Shown here: piece by piece, positions 1 to 4,786 of the stretch | Layout of the letters: every line of letters starts with the position of its first letter | Numbering within the stretch: position 1 is the stretch's first letter | Origin: Clostridia bacterium | GTDB taxonomy: Bacteria; Bacillota; Clostridia; Oscillospirales; CAG-272 | DNA length: 5,140 nucleotides | Reading direction: 5' to 3' | NCBI GenBank assembly: GCA_017395885.1 | Contig: JAFQNM010000233.1 | Span: forward strand, 1 to 5,140 | Program-made: the position numbers and the translations under genes | The notes under the pieces: model-generated | What the model was told of the DNA's origin: nothing | The model's input: the letters and a program-made list of their open reading frames with translations, nothing else | The model's database searches: none

Positions 1-199
1 AAAGGGGCTTGTTCTGAGTGAAGCTGACAAGGGCACCGCTTGCATCATGCTCATACTCGTTCTGCTCAATGTTAACGTTACCCATTACCATTGTGTTTTC
101 TGCATAATCCTTATCGGTAAGGTATGCAAATGTTCCGCCAACTACTGCCATAATGAGGAGGATAGCTGCAACGGAGAGAGCAATAATCTTCTTTTTCAT
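1..199 (-). CDS. SipW-dependent signal-peptide protein, N-terminal part (third secreted protein of the cassette)
   Basis: Only the first 66 codons are present; the gene runs off the window at position 1. The product starts MKKKIIALSVAAILL, a short basic n-region followed by a hydrophobic core. It then has GGTFAYLTDK and NTMVMGNVNIE, the signature that follows SipW-processed signal peptides in TasA and camelysin-like proteins. The inferred cleavage site is after Ala25 (GTFA|Y). The mature part begins differently from its two upstream neighbours: it reads IEQNEYEHDASGALVSF after the GNV motif and lacks their LxxE pattern. It may therefore be a different subfamily, possibly a larger surface protein. 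An AAAGGA Shine-Dalgarno sits 9 nt before the ATG. It lies downstream of sipW in the same orientation, so it is a likely substrate of that peptidase. The function of the mature protein cannot be judged from this fragment. Confidence 0.85.
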   Translation of the reverse strand, partial: MKKKIIALSVAAILLIMAVVGGTFAYLTDKDYAENTMVMGNVNIEQNEYEHDASGALVSFTQNKPL

Positions 200-284
200 T
201 GTTCTTTTTCCTTTCATAATAATAGATGATTTTTGCTTTAGCTCATTACCCCGAGCCGAGGGTGCACTTTTAATTTGGAGTTTT

Positions 285-338
285 CTGCGTAGCCATTCAA
301 AGTAACGTCCCTTTAAGGACTACGCAGTTACTCTGAAT
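285..338. repeat. Two interleaved inverted repeats in the gap between secreted-protein genes
   Basis: An 8-bp perfect inverted repeat pairs CTGCGTAG (285-292) with CTACGCAG (320-327). A second, 12-bp repeat pairs ATTCAAAGTAAC (295-306) with GTTACTCTGAAT (327-338); its single mismatch becomes a G-U pair in minus-strand RNA. The arms alternate, and the two repeats share base 327. The stems therefore compete or would form a strained knot. A small GTCC/GGAC hairpin (307-320) lies in the middle. No T-tract follows on the minus strand, so this is not an ordinary terminator. It lies 23 bp past the stop of the 362-907 gene and upstream of the 1-199 gene. A regulatory switch, an RNA-processing site or a dispersed extragenic repeat are all possible. 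Confidence 0.6.
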
Positions 339-361
339 GTAAATGCAATTAAATTTTTGGA

Positions 362-907
362 TTAGCCGTCGATAACATCCCAAGCTGCTTCAGCATCAGC
401 GATGCTAGTTGCATCATACTGAACTGCGTATGCGGTGATTTCGAGCTTAGGCTCAGATCCTTCAACAATACCATCGAGCTGGGCCTTTGTTACATCGGTG
501 TCTACGGTAACCTGATTGTCCTTAAGAACCTGATAAGTTGCTCCATCTTCTGTGCCGGCATATTCTCTGTACCAAACATTATCGTGTCCGGGGAGAACTG
601 CCCAACCTGTAGCAATTTCATAGCTAAGGAAGTTTTCCGCATCGTTTACATTTACGATTTTAACGAAAACCCATGCGTGCTCACTGTCATCAGTTACTGT
701 TACTGTAGGATCCTTATCGAGTATCTTACCGGGAACCATTTTGTATCTGTCGCCAGTGGTTTCCTCAAGCTCGATGTCAACGTCACCTGCTGTAAATGTG
801 TTTACAACAGTCTGTGTGTTGTCCTTCAACCAAGCGAGAGTACCTCCGAGTGCGCATCCGAATACGAGAACTGCTGCGAGAACGAGAACTACAACCTGTT
901 TCTTCAT
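362..907 (-). CDS. SipW-dependent secreted protein, TasA/camelysin-like (181 aa)
   Basis: The start chosen is the ATG at 905-907 because an AAAGGAGG Shine-Dalgarno lies 10 nt upstream. The frame could be extended to an ATG at 961, but that stretch overlaps the ribosome binding site and a hairpin. The protein opens MKKQVVVLVLAAVLVFG, then GGTLAWLKDN and NTFTAGDVDIELEE. This is a SipW-cognate signal peptide with inferred cleavage after Ala25, leaving about 156 residues. The mature part has KDPTVTV (65-71), DSEHAWVFVKI (74-84) and an end reading LEITAYAVQ...ADAEAAW (155-176). The same blocks occur in the 1225-1893 protein, so the two are paralogues. TasA and camelysin family proteins form extracellular fibres or surface layers in Bacillus; a similar role here is inference. 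No further membrane segment or sorting motif is seen. It follows the 1225-1893 gene after a structured 317-bp gap and precedes a third secreted protein gene. Confidence 0.9.
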   Translation of the reverse strand: MKKQVVVLVLAAVLVFGCALGGTLAWLKDNTQTVVNTFTAGDVDIELEETTGDRYKMVPGKILDKDPTVTVTDDSEHAWVFVKIVNVNDAENFLSYEIATGWAVLPGHDNVWYREYAGTEDGATYQVLKDNQVTVDTDVTKAQLDGIVEGSEPKLEITAYAVQYDATSIADAEAAWDVIDG

Positions 908-917
908 GGTTTGTGTT

Positions 918-925
918 CCTCCTTT
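918..925 (-). promoter_or_regulatory. Ribosome binding site deciding the start of the 362-907 gene
   Basis: The minus strand reads AAAGGAGG, a strong Shine-Dalgarno, 10 nt before the ATG at 907. It lies inside the only possible N-terminal extension of the frame, so it supports the internal ATG, which also begins a proper signal peptide. Confidence 0.9.
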
Positions 926-947
926 CTTAAAAATATAAAATTTTGTA

Positions 948-981
948 GGGCATCCGCCCAATGGGGGTTGGGCGACTGCCC
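948..981 (-). promoter_or_regulatory. Leader hairpin with T-rich tail just upstream of the 362-907 gene
   Basis: CGCCCAA (955-961) pairs with TTGGGCG (968-974) around a 6-nt loop. Across a symmetric 3x3 internal loop, GGGC (948-951) pairs with GCCC (978-981). In minus-strand RNA the hairpin is followed by a T-rich run (about 931-947) and then directly by the ribosome binding site. It could terminate or attenuate transcription coming from the upstream gene, or act as a 5' stabiliser. The T-tract is interrupted, so efficient termination is uncertain. Confidence 0.5.
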
Positions 982-1046
982 AAAGTTAACTTATTTATCC
1001 CAACAGACGGAGTGCTAACCGCCTGCCAAAATCAAAAGTGAGCTTT

Positions 1047-1109
1047 GAGAGACGCTCATTTGACTCCCTTATTTGCCTGTGAAATAAGAAGGTCAGATCA
1101 ATGTCTCTC
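1047..1109. repeat. Long imperfect hairpin in the 317-bp gap
   Basis: The outer arms GAGAGAC (1047-1053) and GTCTCTC (1103-1109) pair perfectly over 7 bp. Inside them a 14-position stem (1061-1074 with 1082-1095) has one mismatch and two G-U pairs in minus-strand RNA, ending in TTATTT/AAATAA around a 7-nt loop. The segment joining the two stems pairs only partly. No T-tract follows, so it is not a simple terminator. It is more likely a structured leader or intergenic RNA element between two secreted-protein genes. I do not recognise it as a known riboswitch or T-box; the T-box GGTGG-type sequence is absent. Confidence 0.5.
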
Positions 1110-1153
1110 GGAATGGGATCCGCTCCTCTGAATGAAAGATCCTAAGAACAGTC

Positions 1154-1224
1154 TTTCTCTTATTGAACGTTCCAGCCCCCCACGCATATGCGCGGGAGGC
1201 TGATTTTGTTCGAAAAAAGAGAAA
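1154..1224 (-). promoter_or_regulatory. Strong hairpin directly after the stop codon of the 1225-1893 gene
   Basis: The core is a 14-position GC-rich stem (1173-1186 with 1189-1202) with two G-U pairs in minus-strand RNA. Around it GAAC (1165-1168) pairs with GTTC (1208-1211), and TTTCTCTT (1154-1161) pairs with AAGAGAAA (1217-1224). The outer arm touches the TAA stop codon at 1225-1227. Downstream on the minus strand there is no T-run, so it fits a 3'-end stabilising or processing hairpin better than a classic terminator. On the plus strand the core is followed by ATTTTGTT, so weak termination of antisense transcripts is also possible. Confidence 0.6.
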
Positions 1225-1893
1225 TTAGTTTGCTGCGGGAGCCTTGAAAGCAGCCCATGCAGCAGCAGCGTCAGCGAAGCCGTCAGCCTGGATAGCGTGA
1301 GCCTCTACTGTGATCTCCATATCGTCAAGAGCTGCAATCTGAGCATTAGTAGCGTCATTAGGCATTGTAAAGGTTTCGAAGAGAGCGGGAAGCTCGAGCG
1401 CTGCGCTATCAACAGTGGATACTGTTGTGTAGTAACGGAACTCGTATGTAGCTACGTTGTTCTCAACCTTGATTTCTCTTGTGGATGTCCAAACAGAGTC
1501 ATCCCAACCCTGAACGAAATTCTGGGGAAGGAAGTCAGCGTTTGCATCAACTCCGCAAGCTGCCTTAAGATCTGCGATGTCGCTGATCTTAACGATCATA
1601 CGAACGTAGGATGCCTCACTGTCAGCAGCAACTGTAACGGTGGGGTCCTTAACGTAGGTGTGACCTGCGATAAGCTTATACTCGTTACCTGTAGCTGTGC
1701 GGATGTCACCGTCCTTAACACCGTAAAGGTCAACCTTAGCCTCGTCGAGAGAGAGAGCAACATTACCTACTGTGAAGGTGTTCTTGGCTACGTTGGAATT
1801 CGCCTGAAGGTATGCGAGTGTGCCGAGAATGGAACAAACTACGAGAGCAACAGCGCACATTGCGATAAGTGCGATCTTTGCAAGCTTTTTCAT
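1225..1893 (-). CDS. SipW-dependent secreted protein, TasA/camelysin-like (222 aa)
   Basis: The protein starts MKKLAKIALIAMCAVALVV, a basic n-region and hydrophobic core. It continues GTLAYLQANS and NTFTVGNVALSLDE, a SipW-cognate signal peptide with inferred cleavage after Ala27, leaving about 195 residues. The mature part has KDPTVTVAADSEASYVRMIVKI (from residue 82) and a C-terminal block MEITVEAHAIQADGF...AAAAW (192-213). Both match blocks in the 362-907 protein. The middle (about 104-185) is longer and divergent, so the two proteins are related but not copies. The family includes TasA and camelysin, exported surface or fibre proteins. AAAGGAG lies 9 nt before the ATG. It is the first gene after sipW (75-bp gap) and a likely peptidase substrate. 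The alanine-rich C-terminus, ending APAAN, shows no LPXTG sorting signal, so a secreted or polymerised protein is more likely than sortase anchoring. Confidence 0.92.
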   Translation of the reverse strand: MKKLAKIALIAMCAVALVVCSILGTLAYLQANSNVAKNTFTVGNVALSLDEAKVDLYGVKDGDIRTATGNEYKLIAGHTYVKDPTVTVAADSEASYVRMIVKISDIADLKAACGVDANADFLPQNFVQGWDDSVWTSTREIKVENNVATYEFRYYTTVSTVDSAALELPALFETFTMPNDATNAQIAALDDMEITVEAHAIQADGFADAAAAWAAFKAPAAN

Positions 1894-1929
1894 AGTGTGT
1901 TTCTCCTTTCTGAAAAAATGATTTATAGG

Positions 1930-1944
1930 AAGCCGTACAGGCTT
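1930..1944 (-). promoter_or_regulatory. Small intercistronic hairpin between sipW and the next gene
   Basis: AAGCC (1930-1934) and GGCTT (1940-1944) pair over 5 bp around a 5-nt loop. On the minus strand a run of six T follows about 11 nt later, just before the ribosome binding site of the 1225-1893 gene. The stem is short and the T-run is displaced, so it is at best a weak terminator or attenuator that could modulate read-through from sipW. Confidence 0.3.
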
Positions 1945-1968
1945 TACCTCGTTGTTATTTGGGACGGT

Positions 1969-2586
1969 TTATTCCTCGTCCTTGCCTTCGTCGGGTTTCT
2001 TTGCGTCCGTGGTGTTCTCAGGGCTGTCTGTGCTTTCATTCTCATCTGTGCCCTTATCGTCGCCCTTCTTCTTTTCTTTCTCCTTTTCGGGGGCAAGGAT
2101 CTCGGGCATAAAGATCAGAATGAGAAGCAGGAGGCCTGCTGCGATAGCAACGTACATTCCGGGAGGATTCTGGATGAAGTTGGCAACGTAGCCAAGGTAG
2201 GGAATGGAGAACTGAACCTCTCCGATAACGTTCTGGCAATGAACGGGAACTCCGTCCTCAGAGGCGTTTGCATCGCCCTTGGTCTTGTAGCGGATAACCG
2301 TGGGGTCCTCCTCGTCGGGAATGACCTCAACAACTCGGTGGGTGGAAATGGTGTTTTCGTCCAGCATATATGTAATGACGTCACCCGTTCTGATATCCTC
2401 AGGTTTGACCTCTTTGACATATACTATAGAGCCTGTATGGATAACGGGCTCCATGGAACCGGAAAGAACTGTGAATACGTTGAAGCCGAACAGCCTCATT
2501 CCGGCGAGTAGAATTGCCAGTACAACTACCAGTGCGATAAGCACGGATGTAGCCGCATTCCATATCTTCTTGACTTTGTCGCTCAT
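1969..2586 (-). CDS. sipW: Signal peptidase I, SipW-like (ER-type Ser/His)
   Basis: This is a membrane-bound type I signal peptidase of 205 aa that removes signal peptides on the outer face of the membrane. A membrane segment at about residues 13-34 is followed by SGSMEP with nucleophile Ser44. STHR follows, with His83 in place of the Lys used by standard bacterial enzymes. KGDAN (103-107) and Asp111 complete the ER-type motif set that marks SipW. A second membrane segment lies at about 144-161, then a charged tail (about 166-205) rich in K, D and E. The start at 2586 is chosen for the AAAAGGAG site 9 nt upstream; the frame extends upstream to 2718, but that stretch contains the promoter. B. 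subtilis SipW processes TasA and TapA. Here the following genes encode proteins with matching signal peptides, so this is inferred to be their dedicated peptidase. It is the first gene after a strong promoter. Confidence 0.93.
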   Translation of the reverse strand: MSDKVKKIWNAATSVLIALVVVLAILLAGMRLFGFNVFTVLSGSMEPVIHTGSIVYVKEVKPEDIRTGDVITYMLDENTISTHRVVEVIPDEEDPTVIRYKTKGDANASEDGVPVHCQNVIGEVQFSIPYLGYVANFIQNPPGMYVAIAAGLLLLILIFMPEILAPEKEKEKKKGDDKGTDENESTDSPENTTDAKKPDEGKDEE

Positions 2587-2595
2587 GCTTTGTGT

Positions 2596-2603
2596 CTCCT
2601 TTT
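2596..2603 (-). promoter_or_regulatory. Ribosome binding site of sipW
   Basis: The minus strand reads AAAAGGAG, 9 nt before the ATG at 2586. It lies between that ATG and an alternative in-frame ATG at 2610, so it supports the shorter start, which also gives a normal SipW N-terminus. Confidence 0.88.
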
Positions 2604-2640
2604 CGCGCATATATAAAGAAGAGATTTTTCTATTTACCCC

Positions 2641-2669
2641 ATTATAGCACTCCGGAGTTTGCAAATCAA
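2641..2669 (-). promoter_or_regulatory. Sigma-A type promoter of the sipW cassette, with a palindrome in its spacer
   Basis: On the minus strand the -35 is TTGATT (2664-2669) and the -10 is a perfect TATAAT (2641-2646), with a 17-bp spacer. An AT-rich stretch upstream (about 2670-2700) could act as an UP element. The start of transcription would fall near 2634, giving a leader of about 48 nt before sipW. The spacer contains the perfect 10-bp palindrome ACTCCGGAGT (2649-2658), a position where a bound repressor would block RNA polymerase; that role is inference. Confidence 0.85.
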
Positions 2670-2718
2670 GGGTTTTAAAGAATAAAAATAACCAAATTAT
2701 GTTACGGATTATGGACAA

Positions 2719-2881
2719 TTTGTATCAAAGAACTAGCATTATTTAACAATGAGGTGAGCTTTAAAGGATGATATACAGGTGTCTAAAGGGTCGCATATAA
2801 ATTAGGCAAATGAATAAAAGGCGATATTTTACAAATGACTAAAGGCTAATTCGGTGAAGATTTTTATATATTATGCAAAGG
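2719..2881. other. AT-rich gene-free stretch with loose AAAGG-containing repeats
   Basis: This is the unassigned part of the 343-bp gap between the RluA-family gene and sipW. AAAGG occurs at 2763, 2785, 2817, 2841 and 2877 on the plus strand. The stretch from 2762 to about 2790 resembles that from 2816 to about 2845 (AAAGG, GATAT, ACA, TG, CTAAAGG in the same order), a decayed direct repeat offset by about 54-56 bp. No coding frame of useful length is seen on either strand. It could be an upstream regulatory region or just AT-rich drift. Confidence 0.3.
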
Positions 2882-2924
2882 CAAAAATAATCTTACGGGC
2901 CCTTATTTATAAGGGCCCGTAAGA
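2882..2924 (-). terminator. Rho-independent terminator of the RluA-family gene
   Basis: A perfect 15-bp stem pairs 2891-2905 with 2910-2924 around a 4-nt loop, with a GGGCCC core. On the minus strand it is followed by TTATTTTTG (2882-2890). It begins 5 bp after the TGA stop at 2930-2932. It should isolate the sipW cassette from read-through. Confidence 0.9.
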
Positions 2925-2929
2925 TTTAG

Positions 2930-3556
2930 TCAAATGCAAAAAGTGAACCATGGAGATTCAGGCATAAACACAGTATCCATTGCTTTTTTTGTGACAGGGT
3001 GAATGAAGGAAAGATGAAAACAATGGAGAGCAAGAGGCGAATTATCTCTCGAACCGTATTTACCGTCTCCCAAAAGGGGCATTTTTCTGCCCGCAAATTG
3101 AACTCTTATCTGGTGCGTGCGGCCTGTGTGCAGAGTTACCTTCACAAGAGAGAGGCCGTCCTTTTCTGCCACGGTCTCGTAATCGAGCAGGGCCTCCTTA
3201 ACTCCGCTTCTCATTCTGTCCACTATGTAGGCCTTGTTCTTTCGTTTGTCGTGAAAAAGCAGGTCCCGCATAGTTCCGCTTCCGGCGCCCGTTGCTCGGA
3301 TAACGCAAAGGTATTCCTTTTTTGCCGAGCTCTCGGAAAGCGAGGCGGTCAGCTTTCCTGCAGTCCTTGAGTCTTTTGCGTATACCATAACTCCGCCGGT
3401 TGCGGTATCCAGCCTGTGAACGCAATAGGCCGGGCTTTGCCATCTTTCGCTGAGCAGGGTTACCATATCGGCGCCGCCTCTCGTATCAGGCTGAGATGCC
3501 ACTCCCGCAGGCTTATAGACTATGGCAAGATATTTATCTTCGTACAGTATTTTCAT
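2930..3556 (-). CDS. RluA-family RNA pseudouridine synthase (208 aa, no S4 domain)
   Basis: The product converts specific uridines in rRNA or tRNA to pseudouridine; the target cannot be told from sequence. The family N-terminus ILYEDKYLAIVYKPAG (3-18) is present. HRLDTATGG (47-55) carries the catalytic Asp50, and HTGRTHQIR (143-151) is the second signature block. At 208 aa it is a catalytic domain only, close to the size of E. coli RluA, and lacks the N-terminal S4 domain of RluC/RluD types. The ATG at 3554-3556 is the first usable start: an in-frame TGA lies just upstream at 3560-3562. The conserved N-terminus confirms it. No Shine-Dalgarno is visible because the serA terminator occupies that position. 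It is co-oriented with serC-serA but probably only partly co-transcribed. Confidence 0.93.
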   Translation of the reverse strand: MKILYEDKYLAIVYKPAGVASQPDTRGGADMVTLLSERWQSPAYCVHRLDTATGGVMVYAKDSRTAGKLTASLSESSAKKEYLCVIRATGAGSGTMRDLLFHDKRKNKAYIVDRMRSGVKEALLDYETVAEKDGLSLVKVTLHTGRTHQIRVQFAGRKMPLLGDGKYGSRDNSPLALHCFHLSFIHPVTKKAMDTVFMPESPWFTFCI

Positions 3557-3561
3557 AAATC

Positions 3562-3595
3562 AAAAAAAGCAGGAACAGGCGGCGCCTGTTCCTGC
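3562..3595 (-). terminator. Rho-independent terminator after serA
   Basis: A perfect 12-bp GC-rich stem (3569-3580 with 3584-3595) has a 3-nt loop. It is followed on the minus strand by seven T (3562-3568). It starts 12 bp past the serA stop and ends 5 bp before the start codon of the next gene, so it separates the serine genes from the pseudouridine synthase gene. Confidence 0.92.
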
Positions 3596-3607
3596 GTCTG
3601 TTTTGGA

Positions 3608-4762
3608 TTATTTTACGAGAACTCTGATAATTCCGTCTACTGCGGAGATATCAGCGATCTGCTCTGCGGTAACTGGCTTGGAGCAGTCAAGAAGTGCACA
3701 GGCATAGTTACCCTTTGAGCGGCTGGCCATGTTTTCAATGTTCACGCCGTCTGCAGAAAGAACTCCTGTGATCTTGGAAAGCATCTCGGGCTGGTTCTTA
3801 TGAAGAACAACAAGCCTTGCTTCTCCGCTTCTGGGCATAGAGATAGCGGGGAAGTTAACGCTGTTTGTGATGTTACCGTTTTTAAGGTAATCAACAAGCT
3901 GATTTGCTGCCATAACAGCGCAGTTATCCTCAGATTCTGCCGTGGATGCACCGAGATGGGGGATTGTGATGATGCCGGGGGTGTTGATCGTAGCCTCTGT
4001 GGGGAAATCGGTAACGTAGCTTGCAACCTTGCCGCTTGCGATGGCTGCCTTGATATCGTCTGCGTTAACGAGGTCTGCACGGGAAAGGTTGATGATACGA
4101 ACGCCGTCCTTCATCATAGCGAGGGTATCTGCATTGATCATATTCTTTGTTTCGGGGGTAGAGGGAACGTGAAGAGTGATGTAGTCACAGCTTTTGTAGA
4201 TATCCTCATAGCTTGCCGCAGAGTGGATCTTACGGGAGAGCCTCCATGCTGCGTTAACTGTCATAAAGGGATCGCAGCCGAGAACCTCCATACCCATATC
4301 CTCAGCCGCATTTGCAACGAGGCCGCCGATGGCACCGAGGCCGATAACGCCGAGGCGCTTGCCCTTGATTTCCTGACCTGCAAAAGAGCTCTTGCCCTTT
4401 TCTACAGACTTTGCAACGTCTGTTTCAAGAGTGTTTGCCCACTTGATTCCGCCAACGATATCACGGGAGGCGAGGAGGAGGGCTGCAATTGCAAGCTCCT
4501 TTACGCCGTTTGCGTTTGCGCCGGGAGTGTTGAATACGACAACACCTGCATCAGCACATTTGTCAAGGGGGATGTTGTTAACGCCGGCACCTGCACGGGC
4601 AACTGCCTGGAGGCTCGCATCAAGCTCCATATCGTGCATGGAGGCGCTTCTTACCATAATGGCATCGGCGTTTTCTACGTCAGCAGAGACGCTGTATGCA
4701 TCCTTGGGGAAAATATCTGTTCCGCAGGAAGCGATCTTATTGAGAAGTTTAATATTTGTCAT
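3608..4762 (-). CDS. serA: D-3-phosphoglycerate dehydrogenase
   Basis: This enzyme oxidises 3-phosphoglycerate to 3-phosphohydroxypyruvate with NAD, the first step of serine synthesis, in the cytoplasm. The 384-aa protein has a D-2-hydroxyacid dehydrogenase fold. The substrate domain contains RAGAGVNN (56-63). The NAD-binding GLGAIG (141-146) is followed by Asp164, placed to bind the NAD ribose. The catalytic set is inferred as Arg228 (in NLSRAD), Glu256 (in DFPTEAT) and His269 (in IPHLGAST). An ACT domain fills about 315-384 and probably gives serine feedback control. It is shorter than E. coli SerA (410 aa), mostly between Glu256 and His269. NLSRAD has Ala where many relatives have Gly after the catalytic Arg. 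The short YVTDFP form fits the clostridial branch as I recall it. The gene lies 24 bp after serC with a weak AGGT Shine-Dalgarno, so the two are likely co-transcribed. Confidence 0.95.
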   Translation of the reverse strand: MTNIKLLNKIASCGTDIFPKDAYSVSADVENADAIMVRSASMHDMELDASLQAVARAGAGVNNIPLDKCADAGVVVFNTPGANANGVKELAIAALLLASRDIVGGIKWANTLETDVAKSVEKGKSSFAGQEIKGKRLGVIGLGAIGGLVANAAEDMGMEVLGCDPFMTVNAAWRLSRKIHSAASYEDIYKSCDYITLHVPSTPETKNMINADTLAMMKDGVRIINLSRADLVNADDIKAAIASGKVASYVTDFPTEATINTPGIITIPHLGASTAESEDNCAVMAANQLVDYLKNGNITNSVNFPAISMPRSGEARLVVLHKNQPEMLSKITGVLSADGVNIENMASRSKGNYACALLDCSKPVTAEQIADISAVDGIIRVLVK

Positions 4763-4786
4763 AACGGTTACCTGAGTTTCTTGATT

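Noticed and set aside
207..230. A possible separate promoter for the 1-199 gene (TATTAT on the minus strand)
   Set aside because: No -35-like hexamer lies at the right distance, and the word is expected by chance in AT-rich leader DNA.
908..961. Upstream in-frame extension of the 181-aa protein, starting MGGCPTKF
   Set aside because: It would place the AAAGGAGG site and a hairpin inside the coding region, put extra residues before a complete signal peptide, and has no ribosome binding site of its own.
908..1224. Possible T-box or known riboswitch in the 317-bp gap
   Set aside because: The T-box signature is absent, I recognise no conserved riboswitch core, and the downstream gene encodes a secreted structural-type protein and not a metabolic enzyme.
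1297..2511. A 404-codon open frame on the plus strand, antisense to the 222-aa gene and sipW
   Set aside because: It starts at a GTG inside the opposing gene without a ribosome binding site. It is unusually cysteine-rich, as expected from reading the complement of alanine- and threonine-rich codons, and shows no recognisable domain. The minus-strand genes have clear family matches and good ribosome binding sites.
2587..2718. Upstream in-frame extension of the signal peptidase
   Set aside because: The stretch contains the promoter and the Shine-Dalgarno site, and SipW proteins begin shortly before the first membrane segment, as they do from the ATG at 2586.
2769..2801. Tiny plus-strand frame (10 codons) after AAAGG in the AT-rich gap
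   Set aside because: It is too short, has no plausible spacing between the AAAGG and the ATG, and no clear promoter or conservation evidence.
4392..4775. Plus-strand frame of 127 codons opposite serA
   Set aside because: It is antisense to a clearly conserved enzyme gene and its composition follows from the opposite codons; no domain or ribosome binding site is visible.
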